NCBI GenBank assembly: GCA_934247225.1
Contig: CAKQJE010000001.1
Coordinates: 225,167 to 289,166 of the forward strand
Reading direction: 5' to 3'
Length of the DNA stretch: 64,000 nt
Source: an uncultured Clostridia bacterium
GTDB taxonomy: Bacteria > Bacillota > Clostridia > Christensenellales > Borkfalkiaceae
Numbering within the stretch: position 1 is the first letter of the stretch; each line of letters begins with the position of its first letter. The notes under the pieces are model-generated. The model saw nothing but the letters and a program-made list of their open reading frames with translations, made no database searches and had not been told where the DNA came from. Shown here piece by piece: positions 34,111 through 42,059 of the stretch. The translations under genes were made by a program, and so were the position numbers.

Positions 34111-35565
34111 ATGAAAAAGAAAAGATTGTGGCTTATCGCGATTCTCGTTTTCGTTCAGGTGTTTTTCGCATCGTGTACGTTCGGCGGCTCGGGATCAAGC
34201 GGCGGAACGGGCGAAAATCCCGGTAATTCCGTAAGCGCGGAAAGCTCCGACGGGTCGGACGGTAACGGAAAATCGGACTCGGAAAGTAAGAATTCGGGAT
34301 CCGAAAAACCTTCCGAAAGCTCGGAAAAACCCGCGAAAGACTATTCGGAAATATTGTCGGCGGAATTCGTTAAACTTTTAGGTCTCGGCTGGAATCTCGG
34401 TAACGCGTTCGAAAATAATTTAAGCGGATATCCCGATACCGAGTACGGAAATTCGATTGTCAAAGAACTCGGTTTCGAAAACAGAGAAATGTTCTGCGAA
34501 GTCAGAAATCAGCAGGATATTTACCGCGGCGCGGTAACGCCCTCGACGATAAAAGCGGTGTACGACAAAGGGTTCAGAAGCATTCGTATTCCCGCAAGCT
34601 GGTCTAATCATATGAGCGAAAACGGAATAATTCACAATGCCTGGCTTTCGAGAATCAAAGAAGTCGTAGATTATATTTTCGAGTACGACGATATGTTTGT
34701 AATTCTTAATATTATGGATACGCCGAATATAGGCGCGTATTATCTCGACGATATTCATTACGAAAAGACCAAAAGTCTCGTGATAAACGTCTGGGAACAG
34801 CTCGCCGAAACGTTTAAAGATTACGACGAGCGGCTTATTTTCGAAAATCTTAACGAACCGCTTCATTCCAAACTCGGGTGGAGTATGTCTCCGCAAACGA
34901 ACGCGAGCGAATATAAGGAATGTATCGAAAATCTCAACGAGTTCAATCAATTGTACGTTGATATAGTCCGCGGGCAGGGTTCGGATTGCAACAAGAGAAG
35001 ATTTTTGTCTGTCGGCGGTTACGGAAATACGGGTTATATGACTTACGACGGCACGATAAACGCGATCGCTAAGTTCGAAATGCCGGGCGACGAAGCGGAA
35101 GACAGACTTTTAATGAATATTCACGCTTATTCTCCGAGCGGATTTTCGTTCGGAAAAGAGTCCTCGTGGGACGATAGCGCCGACGAAAACAATCCGTCGG
35201 GAGTTAAAGCGATGTTTACGGCGATAGGCAACGCTTATACGAAAAAGGGAATAGGCGTTATCGTAAGCGAATGGGGCAGCGTTTATAAAAACGAACGCGG
35301 ATATGAGTCTTACAGAAAGAAACACGCGAGGTATTTCGTGAAGAACGCCGCCGAAAACGGCGTGTGCGTCATGGTCTGGGACAACAATACGAGAAGCACC
35401 TCGTGGAGTACCGAATATTTCGGACTTTTGAACAGACACAAGGCAAGCGAGCTTTACGGCGATATGGAAAACCTTTCGGGCGTTAAATACGACAATAATT
35501 CGCTGTGGTTTTCGGAAGGCGTAATCGACGGAATGTTTGAAGGTTTATCCCTGACTCAAAACTAA
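34111..35565 (+). CDS. GH5-family glycoside hydrolase lipoprotein
   Basis: A 484-residue surface lipoprotein (signal MKKKRLWLIAILVFVQVF, lipobox FASC) with a Gly/Ser/Glu-rich linker to about residue 75. The GH5 barrel follows: LGLGWNLGNAFE, FRSIRIPASWSNH, the acid/base Glu in IFENLNEPLH, NIHAYSPSGF, and the nucleophile Glu in VIVSEWGSVY. The family Trp near the end appears in VMVWDNNTRS. The strand that usually reads LHH (catalytic-site His pair) is ILNIMDTP, so the His pair is absent. It probably cleaves beta-1,4-glucan or mannan outside the cell. GAGGAGG ribosome site; a CCACA-N3-TGTGG palindrome (34039-34051) lies before its -10. Confidence 0.88.
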   Translation: MKKKRLWLIAILVFVQVFFASCTFGGSGSSGGTGENPGNSVSAESSDGSDGNGKSDSESKNSGSEKPSESSEKPAKDYSEILSAEFVKLLGLGWNLGNAFENNLSGYPDTEYGNSIVKELGFENREMFCEVRNQQDIYRGAVTPSTIKAVYDKGFRSIRIPASWSNHMSENGIIHNAWLSRIKEVVDYIFEYDDMFVILNIMDTPNIGAYYLDDIHYEKTKSLVINVWEQLAETFKDYDERLIFENLNEPLHSKLGWSMSPQTNASEYKECIENLNEFNQLYVDIVRGQGSDCNKRRFLSVGGYGNTGYMTYDGTINAIAKFEMPGDEAEDRLLMNIHAYSPSGFSFGKESSWDDSADENNPSGVKAMFTAIGNAYTKKGIGVIVSEWGSVYKNERGYESYRKKHARYFVKNAAENGVCVMVWDNNTRSTSWSTEYFGLLNRHKASELYGDMENLSGVKYDNNSLWFSEGVIDGMFEGLSLTQN

Positions 35566-35655
35566 GTGTAAAACGCACTGAAAATAATATTAATCAAACG
35601 ATCTTTTTGCCTTCTCCCTTTAAAGAAAGTGTCGGCGAAGCCGACGGAAGAGGAC

Positions 35656-35687
35656 AAAAACCCTTCTCCTGTTGGAGAAGGGTTTAT
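35656..35687. terminator. Terminator between GH5 gene and SDR gene
   Basis: AAACCCTTCTCC / GGAGAAGGGTTT with a TGTT loop, A/T flanks on both sides. Confidence 0.85.
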
Positions 35688-35709
35688 TTCTTGTTATATC
35701 CGCTCGGGA

Positions 35710-35753
35710 TTATCTTATGTCGGACGTACCGTTATCTTATGTCTGGCGTGCCG
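35710..35753 (-). repeat. 22-bp tandem duplication at the 3' end of the SDR gene
   Basis: Two units of 22 bp (35710-35731 and 35732-35753) with three differences. The inner unit encodes the last residues TPDIR and stop. The outer one repeats the same C-terminal codons and stop beyond the gene. Confidence 0.8.
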
Positions 35754-36523
35754 TTAAATTTCTGCATTCCGCACCATATTTTCATAACGAGCTTGTGCGG
35801 AAGAATTTTCGCGAAAAACTTCTGAACGTTGTTTTTTCCGCCGTAAACCGAAATATCTTTCCCTTTTAAGCAATCCTTATAGGCTTTTAAAACTACTTTT
35901 TTCGGGTCGTACATAACGCCGTAGTTTATGATAACCGTTTTTTCGTCCTTAACGACGGCGCGGTCGAAAAATTCGGTCTTCGTCCAATAGGGACAAACGG
36001 CTGTCGCGGTGATGTTTTTGTATTTAAGCTCGACATTCAGCGCTCTCGTGTAGCTTAAAACGAAGGCTTTCGTCGCCGCGTAAATATTTATATATGGTAT
36101 GGGCTGGAACGCCGCGCAACTCGCGATGTTTATTATTTTTCCGCCCTTTCCGATATGGGGAAGAGTTGCGTCCGTCATCGCGACAACGGCTTTTACGTTA
36201 AGATCTATCATATTCTGATTGACTTCGTCGGAAATGTTTTCGTAATGATTGAATTTCCCGAATCCCGAGCAGTTTACGAGCATTTTAACGTTCGCGCCCT
36301 CGTCGTCAAGCATTTTTTTGTATTCTTTTATATTTTCAACGTTCGATAAATCTACCGAAATAGGCTTAACCGGGGTTGTCAGCACGTTTTTAAGTTCTTC
36401 GAGCCTGTCGAGCCGTCTTGCGAGAACCCATATTTCGTCGACCTTTTCTTTTTTGTCCAAAAGCTCGGCAAACTCTCTGCCTATTCCGCTGCTCGCGCCC
36501 GTTATAACGATTATATTTTTCAT
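35732..36523 (-). CDS. Short-chain dehydrogenase/reductase (SDR)
   Basis: A 263-residue NAD(P)-dependent oxidoreductase. Rossmann motif ITGASSGIGREFAELL near residues 6-21, the NCSGFGKF strand, the active-site Ser in IASCAAFQPIPY and the catalytic YxxxK in YAATKAFVLSY. The C-terminal segment is a basic/aromatic tail that may touch the membrane. The start at 36523 has a GAGG site inside the end of the upstream gene; starts further up would enter that gene. Translational coupling by a four-base ATGA overlap. Substrate unknown. Confidence 0.9.
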   Translation of the reverse strand: MKNIIVITGASSGIGREFAELLDKKEKVDEIWVLARRLDRLEELKNVLTTPVKPISVDLSNVENIKEYKKMLDDEGANVKMLVNCSGFGKFNHYENISDEVNQNMIDLNVKAVVAMTDATLPHIGKGGKIINIASCAAFQPIPYINIYAATKAFVLSYTRALNVELKYKNITATAVCPYWTKTEFFDRAVVKDEKTVIINYGVMYDPKKVVLKAYKDCLKGKDISVYGGKNNVQKFFAKILPHKLVMKIWCGMQKFNGTPDIR

Positions 36524-37011
36524 TTTATATCCTCGATTTTCCCGTCGGGAAGAATTTTTATTTTTCTGTCTTTTTTGCCGCTCCAACTGAAAATTTCGAG
36601 CGTAATTCCGTCGTTTTTGAAAAATCCGCGTAAGTTTTCGGCTGTTTTTTCATTTCCGCCCGTATACCAATCGAGCATTTCGTCGATTTTTTTAAAATCG
36701 GCTCTGTCGCTACTGCGAGATCCGCCGAATATGCTTTTGCCGCCGAGGAAAAATTCCGCCGCGACGAGCTTATCCGTCAGAAATTTTTCGGCGTGAAGAA
36801 TAATTTCGTCTATGTCGCCTGCGGGAAATCTCGCCGACTGAAAGGTGAATTCCATAACGTTTTCCGTCTCGCCGAGGGTTATGACAAGATTGTTGTCCGA
36901 AAAGGGATTTTTTATTCCGATAAACTTCGTTCCGCGGTAATCGTAAACGTCCGCGCCGTATTTTTCGAGTTTGCTTTTTATATATTGTAAATTGTCATGT
37001 AAATTATCCAT
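36520..37011 (-). CDS. Hypothetical protein (163 aa), leaderless candidate
   Basis: A soluble 163-residue protein without signal or membrane segments. It has alternating beta/alpha character (FIGIKNPFSDNNLVITLGE, IDEIILHAEKFLTDKLVAAEFF) and ends in a short basic segment (GKKDRKIKILPDGKIEDI). No family recognised. It overlaps the SDR gene downstream by four bases, so the two are co-translated. Its promoter (TTTACT-N17-TAAAAT) ends six bases before the ATG, with no ribosome site, predicting a leaderless message. Confidence 0.7.
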   Translation of the reverse strand: MDNLHDNLQYIKSKLEKYGADVYDYRGTKFIGIKNPFSDNNLVITLGETENVMEFTFQSARFPAGDIDEIILHAEKFLTDKLVAAEFFLGGKSIFGGSRSSDRADFKKIDEMLDWYTGGNEKTAENLRGFFKNDGITLEIFSWSGKKDRKIKILPDGKIEDIK

Positions 37012-37017
37012 ACCGAA

Positions 37018-37046
37018 ATTTTACCATATTTCCCGAAAAAAGTAAA
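37018..37046 (-). promoter_or_regulatory. Promoter of the 163-aa gene and SDR
   Basis: Minus strand TTTACT (37046-37041), 17 bases, TAAAAT (37023-37018), then six bases to the ATG at 37011. Confidence 0.7.
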
Positions 37047-37095
37047 CGACTAAGCATAGACAAAAAATATTTGTAAATAAAGTTATATAAAATGC

Positions 37096-37124
37096 TTGAC
37101 AAATTACAGAGTAGGTGTTACAAT
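37096..37124 (+). promoter_or_regulatory. Promoter of the RHH-clpB operon
   Basis: TTGACA (37096-37101), 17 bases, TACAAT (37119-37124). No CIRCE or CtsR heptad repeat was found here. Confidence 0.88.
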
Positions 37125-37161
37125 GTCGGCGAAATAAGCAACAGACAAAGGAAAAGAAGAA

Positions 37162-37791
37162 ATGGATAAATCGATGTACAGCGTAATTCTCAGAGACGAC
37201 CTCGTAGAGGAGCTTGACAGGCTCGCTTTTAAAAACGGAGTGAGCCGTTCGGTTATGCTCAATAAAATTCTTTCCGAATATCTTCGCGTGGAAACGCCCG
37301 AGGACAGAATGGAAAAAATGTTCGAAAGAATGGAAAGTTTTTTGGCTGCGACGAGCGGACTGAGATTTACGAACAACGCTTCGCTTGCCTTAGCGCAGGT
37401 TAAAAGCGCGCTCAATTACAGATATAATCCTACGCTTCGTTATCAGGTGGAGCTTTTCCCCGCGGGGGATCTGGGGCAGCTTAAAATTTCGCTTCGTTCT
37501 CAAAGTAAGGAGTTGTTCCGCCTGATAGAAAATTTCTACGGATTGTTTATTTCTCTCGAAAAAAAATACGTCGGCGAAAGGACGTATTTTTATCAGGACG
37601 GTCGCTTTATAAGAGTTCTCGTTCGCCCCGAAGGCGCGAGCGCGGAAGAACTCGGCGAAGCGATAGGCGAGTTCGTAAGAGAATTCGACGAATATTTAAA
37701 CGCGTATTTTTCTTCCGACCAATCGGTTGCGCCTGAGAAAGTCGAAAGATTATTCGTTAAAAATCTTAAAGCAAAGAAGGTGATTTTATGA
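37162..37791 (+). CDS. Ribbon-helix-helix protein coupled to clpB
   Basis: A 209-residue protein. The first ~45 residues look like a ribbon-helix-helix (CopG/MetJ type) DNA-binding domain: a short strand YSVILRDDLVEELDRLA then a helix-turn-helix-like FKNGVSRSVMLNKILSEYL. The remaining 160 residues form an uncharacterised domain with several strands and helices (YQVELFPAGDLGQLKISL, FYQDGRFIRVLVRPEGASAE). It is encoded directly upstream of clpB, with the clpB ATG overlapping its stop. That arrangement suggests a heat-shock or proteotoxic-stress regulator of ClpB, taking the place that CtsR or HrcA has in other Firmicutes. Ribosome site AAAGGAAAAGAAG. Confidence 0.75.
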   Translation: MDKSMYSVILRDDLVEELDRLAFKNGVSRSVMLNKILSEYLRVETPEDRMEKMFERMESFLAATSGLRFTNNASLALAQVKSALNYRYNPTLRYQVELFPAGDLGQLKISLRSQSKELFRLIENFYGLFISLEKKYVGERTYFYQDGRFIRVLVRPEGASAEELGEAIGEFVREFDEYLNAYFSSDQSVAPEKVERLFVKNLKAKKVIL

Positions 37792-40376
37792 ACATGCAGA
37801 ATTTAACTCAGAAGTCCGTTTCGGCTATCAACGAGGCGGTGAACATCGCGAGGGAATATGGCTCCGCGGAGGTTTCCGAGGAACATGTTCTTTCCGCGCT
37901 TTTAAGCGATAAAGAGGGACTTGTTCCCCAGCTTTTGAAGAGGATGAATGTTGACGTTGAGAGTATGAAAAACAGCGTTAACGAACTTATAGGCGGACTT
38001 AACAGGTCTTCTATGAACGCCGGGCAGAATATGTCCCGCGAACTTTCGGACTCGCTTAACGCTGCCGAGAGAAAAGCGAAAGAGATGCGCGACGAGTATG
38101 TTTCCGTCGAGCATATTCTTTACGGTATGATAGAAAAGCCTACGAGCGGACTTTCGAAACTGTTCAGAAATTTCGGAATAAATCAGAACGATTATTTCAA
38201 GGTTCTGGCGGAAGTCAGAGGCAGTTCGAGAGTCACGGACGACAATCCCGAAGACACTTACGACGTTTTAAACAAATACGGCACCGAGCTTGTCGAAAAG
38301 GCTCGGAGCGGAAAAATCGACCCCGTTATCGGCAGAGACGACGAGATAAGAAACGTTATCCGTATTCTTTCGAGAAAGACCAAAAACAACCCCGTTTTAA
38401 TCGGTGAAGCGGGCGTAGGTAAAACGGCTATCGCCGAGGGATTGGCGATAAGAATAATGAAAGGCGACGTACCCGAAAATCTTAAAGACAGAAAGCTTTT
38501 CTCGCTCGATATAGGTTCTCTGGTTGCGGGCGCGAAATATCGCGGCGAATTCGAGGAAAGGCTTAAAGCCGTTTTAAACGAAGTGAGGAAGAGCGAAGGG
38601 AAGATCATTCTTTTCATCGACGAACTTCACACCATCGTCGGCGCGGGTAAAACCGACGGCGCGATGGACGCGGGCAACCTCTTAAAGCCTATGCTTGCAA
38701 GGGGCGAACTGCATTGTATCGGCGCGACTACCTTGGACGAATACAGAAAATATATCGAAAAAGACCCGGCGTTGGAGCGTAGGTTCCAGCCCGTTATGGT
38801 AAACGAGCCTACCGTCGAGGACACTATCGCCATTTTAAGAGGTTTAAAGGAAAGATACGAAGTCTTCCACGGCGTTAAAATCCAGGATAACGCGCTCGTT
38901 TCGGCGGCGGTGTTGTCCGACAGATATATCACCGACAGGTTTTTGCCCGATAAGGCTATCGACCTTGTGGACGAAGCCTGTGCAATGATAAAAACCGAAA
39001 TGAACTCTATGCCTTCCGAAATGGAAGACGTTTCGAGAAAAATAGTAAAACTCGAAATAGAGGAGACTTCGCTTAAAAAGGAAACGGACGAACTTTCCAA
39101 AAAACGTTTGTCGGATATAAGAGAAGAGCTTGCGAGCTTACGGGAAAAATATTCGGCGATGAACGCAAAGCTTCTCAACGAAAAAGCGAACATAAACAAA
39201 GTTCAGAAACTGAGAGAAGAGATAGAGTCTTTGGGAACTGAAATCGAAAGAGCCGAACGCTCGTACGACCTTAACAAAGCCGCCGAACTTCGTTACGGCA
39301 AGCTTCCCGAACTTAAAAAGGAACTTGCCGAAGCCGAAGCTAAAACGCAGGGCGACGAGGACGGACTTTTGCACGACAAAGTCACCGAAGAAGACATCGC
39401 GAAAATTATCGGCAGATGGACGGGTATTCCCGTCGCCAAACTTATGGAAGGCGAAAGAGAGAAGCTTTTAAGGCTCGAAGACATTCTGCACGAAAACGTC
39501 GTCGGACAGGACGAAGCCGTTAAAAGCGTGGCAGAAGCCATTCTCCGTTCGAGGGCGGGCATTGCCGACGTCAACAGACCGATAGGTTCGTTCCTGTTCT
39601 TAGGTCCTACGGGCGTAGGTAAAACCGAGCTTGCGAAAACCCTTGCAAAAGCTTTGTTCGACGACGAAAAGAATATGGTTCGTATCGATATGAGCGAATA
39701 TATGGAGAAATATTCGGTCTCCCGTCTTATCGGCGCTCCTCCGGGATACGTCGGATTCGAGGACGGCGGTCAGCTCACCGAAGCGGTAAGAAGAAAGCCT
39801 TATTCGGTAGTTTTGTTCGACGAAATCGAAAAAGCTCATCCCGACGTTTTCAATATTCTTCTTCAAGTGCTTGACGACGGCAGAATTACCGATTCGCAAG
39901 GACGCACCGTCGATTTCAAGAACACGATAATTATTCTTACTTCCAATCTCGGCTCGTCTGCGATACTCGAAGGTATCGGCGAAAACGGCGAGATAAAAGA
40001 GGAAGCGAAAGCCGAAGTGACCGCGCTTTTGAAGAAATCGTTCCGCCCCGAGTTTTTGAACAGACTTGACGAAATAGTATTTTATAAGCCGCTCACGAGA
40101 GAGGAAATCGGTAAAATAATCGATTTGTTCCTTAAAGGACTTTCCGACAGACTCAGAGAGAAAAATATTTCCCTTCTCGTCACCGAAGCCGCGAAAGACG
40201 TTATCGTCAAAAACGGTTACGATCCCGTTTATGGAGCGAGACCTCTTAAAAGGTATATTTCCCACACCGTCGAAACCCTTCTCGCGAAGAAAATCATCGC
40301 GGGGTATTTCGAACCCGGGGATACGGCTATCGTCGATTACGACGGAGACGATCTCGTAGTTTACAAACAAAAATAA
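37788..40376 (+). CDS. clpB: Disaggregase ClpB
   Basis: Hexameric AAA+ chaperone that pulls proteins out of aggregates together with DnaK. The 862-residue protein is full length. N-domain repeat (LTQKSVSAINEAVNIA), first ATPase module with IGEAGVGKTAIAEG, the long coiled middle domain (about 395-520) that separates ClpB from ClpC, and the second module with GPTGVGKTELAKTL and NRLDEIVFYKPL. The C-terminal GARPLKRYI motif is present. ATG overlaps the stop of the RHH gene by four bases. No ClpP-binding IGF loop was looked for in detail; length and middle domain favour ClpB. Confidence 0.96.
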   Translation: MNMQNLTQKSVSAINEAVNIAREYGSAEVSEEHVLSALLSDKEGLVPQLLKRMNVDVESMKNSVNELIGGLNRSSMNAGQNMSRELSDSLNAAERKAKEMRDEYVSVEHILYGMIEKPTSGLSKLFRNFGINQNDYFKVLAEVRGSSRVTDDNPEDTYDVLNKYGTELVEKARSGKIDPVIGRDDEIRNVIRILSRKTKNNPVLIGEAGVGKTAIAEGLAIRIMKGDVPENLKDRKLFSLDIGSLVAGAKYRGEFEERLKAVLNEVRKSEGKIILFIDELHTIVGAGKTDGAMDAGNLLKPMLARGELHCIGATTLDEYRKYIEKDPALERRFQPVMVNEPTVEDTIAILRGLKERYEVFHGVKIQDNALVSAAVLSDRYITDRFLPDKAIDLVDEACAMIKTEMNSMPSEMEDVSRKIVKLEIEETSLKKETDELSKKRLSDIREELASLREKYSAMNAKLLNEKANINKVQKLREEIESLGTEIERAERSYDLNKAAELRYGKLPELKKELAEAEAKTQGDEDGLLHDKVTEEDIAKIIGRWTGIPVAKLMEGEREKLLRLEDILHENVVGQDEAVKSVAEAILRSRAGIADVNRPIGSFLFLGPTGVGKTELAKTLAKALFDDEKNMVRIDMSEYMEKYSVSRLIGAPPGYVGFEDGGQLTEAVRRKPYSVVLFDEIEKAHPDVFNILLQVLDDGRITDSQGRTVDFKNTIIILTSNLGSSAILEGIGENGEIKEEAKAEVTALLKKSFRPEFLNRLDEIVFYKPLTREEIGKIIDLFLKGLSDRLREKNISLLVTEAAKDVIVKNGYDPVYGARPLKRYISHTVETLLAKKIIAGYFEPGDTAIVDYDGDDLVVYKQK

Positions 40377-40399
40377 TACCGAAAATTTTCGAGGAACTT

Positions 40400-40443
40400 G
40401 CGCGGAGCGTCGGATTTAAAGTCCGACGCTCCGCGTTTTTTTT
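40400..40443 (+). terminator. Terminator of clpB
   Basis: CGCGGAGCGTCGGA / TCCGACGCTCCGCG stem with an eight-T run. Confidence 0.95.
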
Positions 40444-40461
40444 GGCGAAGTAGCAATTCGA

Positions 40462-40490
40462 TTGCAAAAACAAGTGAAAAATGTTATAAT
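40462..40490 (+). promoter_or_regulatory. Promoter of the sugar-phosphate transferase gene
   Basis: TTGCAA (40462-40467), 17 bases, TATAAT (40485-40490). Confidence 0.87.
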
Positions 40491-40564
40491 GTGAGCGTTA
40501 AAGCATTTTGCGGGTTTCAGGGGATAAATTAAGGAAAAAAACAATAAAAACGGATCGGAAGAAA

Positions 40565-41131
40565 ATGTACAAACGATTTTTTAAAAGATTTTTCGATATA
40601 ATCGTATCGTTCACGGCGATAATAGTTCTTATTCCGCTGTGGATTATTTTGTCGTTGCTCGTTTTCGTCACCGACCCGGGCAGAGTTTTCTTCACGCAGG
40701 AACGCATAGGAAAAGACAAGAAACGCTTTAAAATCATAAAACTGAGAACGATGAAGTCTTCCGCACCTAAGGACGTGCCTACGCACCTTCTGAAAAATCC
40801 CGAACGTTATCTTACGCCGATAGGCAAAGCTTTAAGGGATAGCGGACTCGACGAGCTTCCGCAGCTTTTCAACGTTTTCGCGGGGCAGATGTCGCTTATA
40901 GGTCCCCGTCCCGCGCTTTGGAATCAGGACGATCTTGTTGCGGAGCGTGACAAATATAACGCGAACTCCGTTCGCCCGGGGCTTACGGGCTGGGCGCAGA
41001 TAAACGGAAGAGACGATATTCCGATAGAGAAAAAAGCCGAGCTTGACGGCGAATATATCGAAAAACTCGGCTTCTTGTTCGACCTGAAATGTTTTTTCGG
41101 AACCGTAGCGTATTTTTTCAAAAAGAAATAA
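40565..41131 (+). CDS. Undecaprenyl-phosphate sugar-1-phosphate transferase (small PglC type)
   Basis: A 188-residue monotopic transferase that starts a glycan on undecaprenyl phosphate from a UDP-sugar. One N-terminal re-entrant membrane helix (IIVSFTAIIVLIPLWIILSL), then TQERIGKDKKRFKIIKLRTM, the catalytic Asp-Glu pair in SGLDELPQLFNVF, SLIGPRPAL and RPGLTGWAQINGR. The start at 40565 has a GGAAGAAA site; an upstream TTG at 40508 is rejected. The gene stands alone here, but its product could feed the envelope glycan genes at 55-63 kb. Which sugar it transfers is unknown. Confidence 0.9.
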   Translation: MYKRFFKRFFDIIVSFTAIIVLIPLWIILSLLVFVTDPGRVFFTQERIGKDKKRFKIIKLRTMKSSAPKDVPTHLLKNPERYLTPIGKALRDSGLDELPQLFNVFAGQMSLIGPRPALWNQDDLVAERDKYNANSVRPGLTGWAQINGRDDIPIEKKAELDGEYIEKLGFLFDLKCFFGTVAYFFKKK

Positions 41132-41203
41132 TCCCTTTCGGGTAGTCGTCTGCGGTTTATCGCGCGGGACTTGTTTTTTTGAAAAATCAAATTGCAAATA
41201 CGC

Positions 41204-41219
41204 GGCTATAAGTCGATTA
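41204..41219 (+). repeat. Dispersed 16-nt intergenic repeat, copy 3
   Basis: Identical to GGCTATAAGTCGATTA at 6831-6846 and 7708-7723. Confidence 0.75.
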
Positions 41220-41244
41220 TCGCGTGTTTTTAAGAATAATAATA

Positions 41245-41634
41245 TCAGGAAAAGAACCCCGAAAGGTTTTCGGAGATGTCGTCGGGTATGATCTCTTTAA
41301 CGGGATTGAAATATTCCGCGTTTACCGCGGCTGCGGAAGAGTGATCTTCCGCAGCCGCTTTTTCTTCCGTTTTCTCTTTGTTTTCGGGCGAGAGTGCGGA
41401 AAACAAAAGCGGGAGCAAAGCTTTCGCACCCGAAAGATCGTTCTCGGCGATATTCGAAAGTGTTTCGGAAAATTTTTCCGAGGTTAAAAATTCCACGGTT
41501 TTCTCGTCCAAGCCGATGAGTTTAAAAAGCGGCGTAAACGAGGGGATATCGAGATTTAAAAGTATATCCCTGATCCCTGCGGGGTTGGTTTTAAAAAGAT
41601 AAAGTAAAACTAAAACGAGAAGTAATATCTTCAT
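41245..41634 (-). CDS. Hypothetical protein (129 aa) with N-terminal membrane segment
   Basis: Starts with a short hydrophobic helix (MKILLLVLVLLYLF) that could be a signal or anchor. A leucine-rich helical body follows (FTPLFKLIGLDEKTVEFL, SGAKALLPLLFSAL) and then an acidic/alanine-rich segment. No family recognised. GAGGAAAG ribosome site. It is divergent from the 96-residue gene at 41698, and their starts are only 63 bases apart, so they share a control region. Confidence 0.6.
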   Translation of the reverse strand: MKILLLVLVLLYLFKTNPAGIRDILLNLDIPSFTPLFKLIGLDEKTVEFLTSEKFSETLSNIAENDLSGAKALLPLLFSALSPENKEKTEEKAAAEDHSSAAAVNAEYFNPVKEIIPDDISENLSGFFS

Positions 41635-41697
41635 TTTTCTTTCCTCTTAACATTTTTTGCGTCTTCCGTCATAAAATGATTTTGACGGAGGTTTTTT

Positions 41698-41988
41698 ATG
41701 AAGGATTTCAACGACTTTAAAAACGAAAGCGTAAACGCGGGCGGTAAAAAGACCGAGGCGGATTATTCCGATATTCCGAAGCAGTTCGCCGCCCTTTCCG
41801 CGGCGTACGAAGGAAAAAGCGCGGACGAGATCATGAAAGCCATTTTAAAAGAAGCCGAAAAAGGCAGAAAAAACGGCACGCTTTCGGACGGCGATATAGA
41901 TAACTTTTCCGATATGATTTCGCCGATGCTTAACGCGGAGCAGAGAAAAACTCTCGAAAAAGTCGTAAAACGCCTTAAAAACAAATAA
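41698..41988 (+). CDS. Hypothetical soluble protein (96 aa)
   Basis: Helical, highly charged protein (KSADEIMKAILKEAEKGRKN, LNAEQRKTLEKVVKRLKNK) with no membrane segment or known domain. GGAGG ribosome site lies in a small inverted repeat (CCGTCA/TGACGG, 41667-41689) that could mask it. It pairs divergently with the 129-residue membrane protein gene. The phrase MLNAEQRKTLEKVV resembles short helical modules found in many Clostridia proteins of unknown role. Confidence 0.6.
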   Translation: MKDFNDFKNESVNAGGKKTEADYSDIPKQFAALSAAYEGKSADEIMKAILKEAEKGRKNGTLSDGDIDNFSDMISPMLNAEQRKTLEKVVKRLKNK

Positions 41989-42059
41989 GCTTCGGGGCGA
42001 GAATTCGGGATTTTTCCGCGTGCGGGGTAGTATTGGCAGGGTAAATCGGGCTGAAAGAA

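Noticed and set aside
37024..37161. CIRCE or CtsR operator before clpB
   Set aside because: No 9-bp inverted repeat with 9-bp spacing and no CtsR heptad tandem repeat could be found in this stretch.
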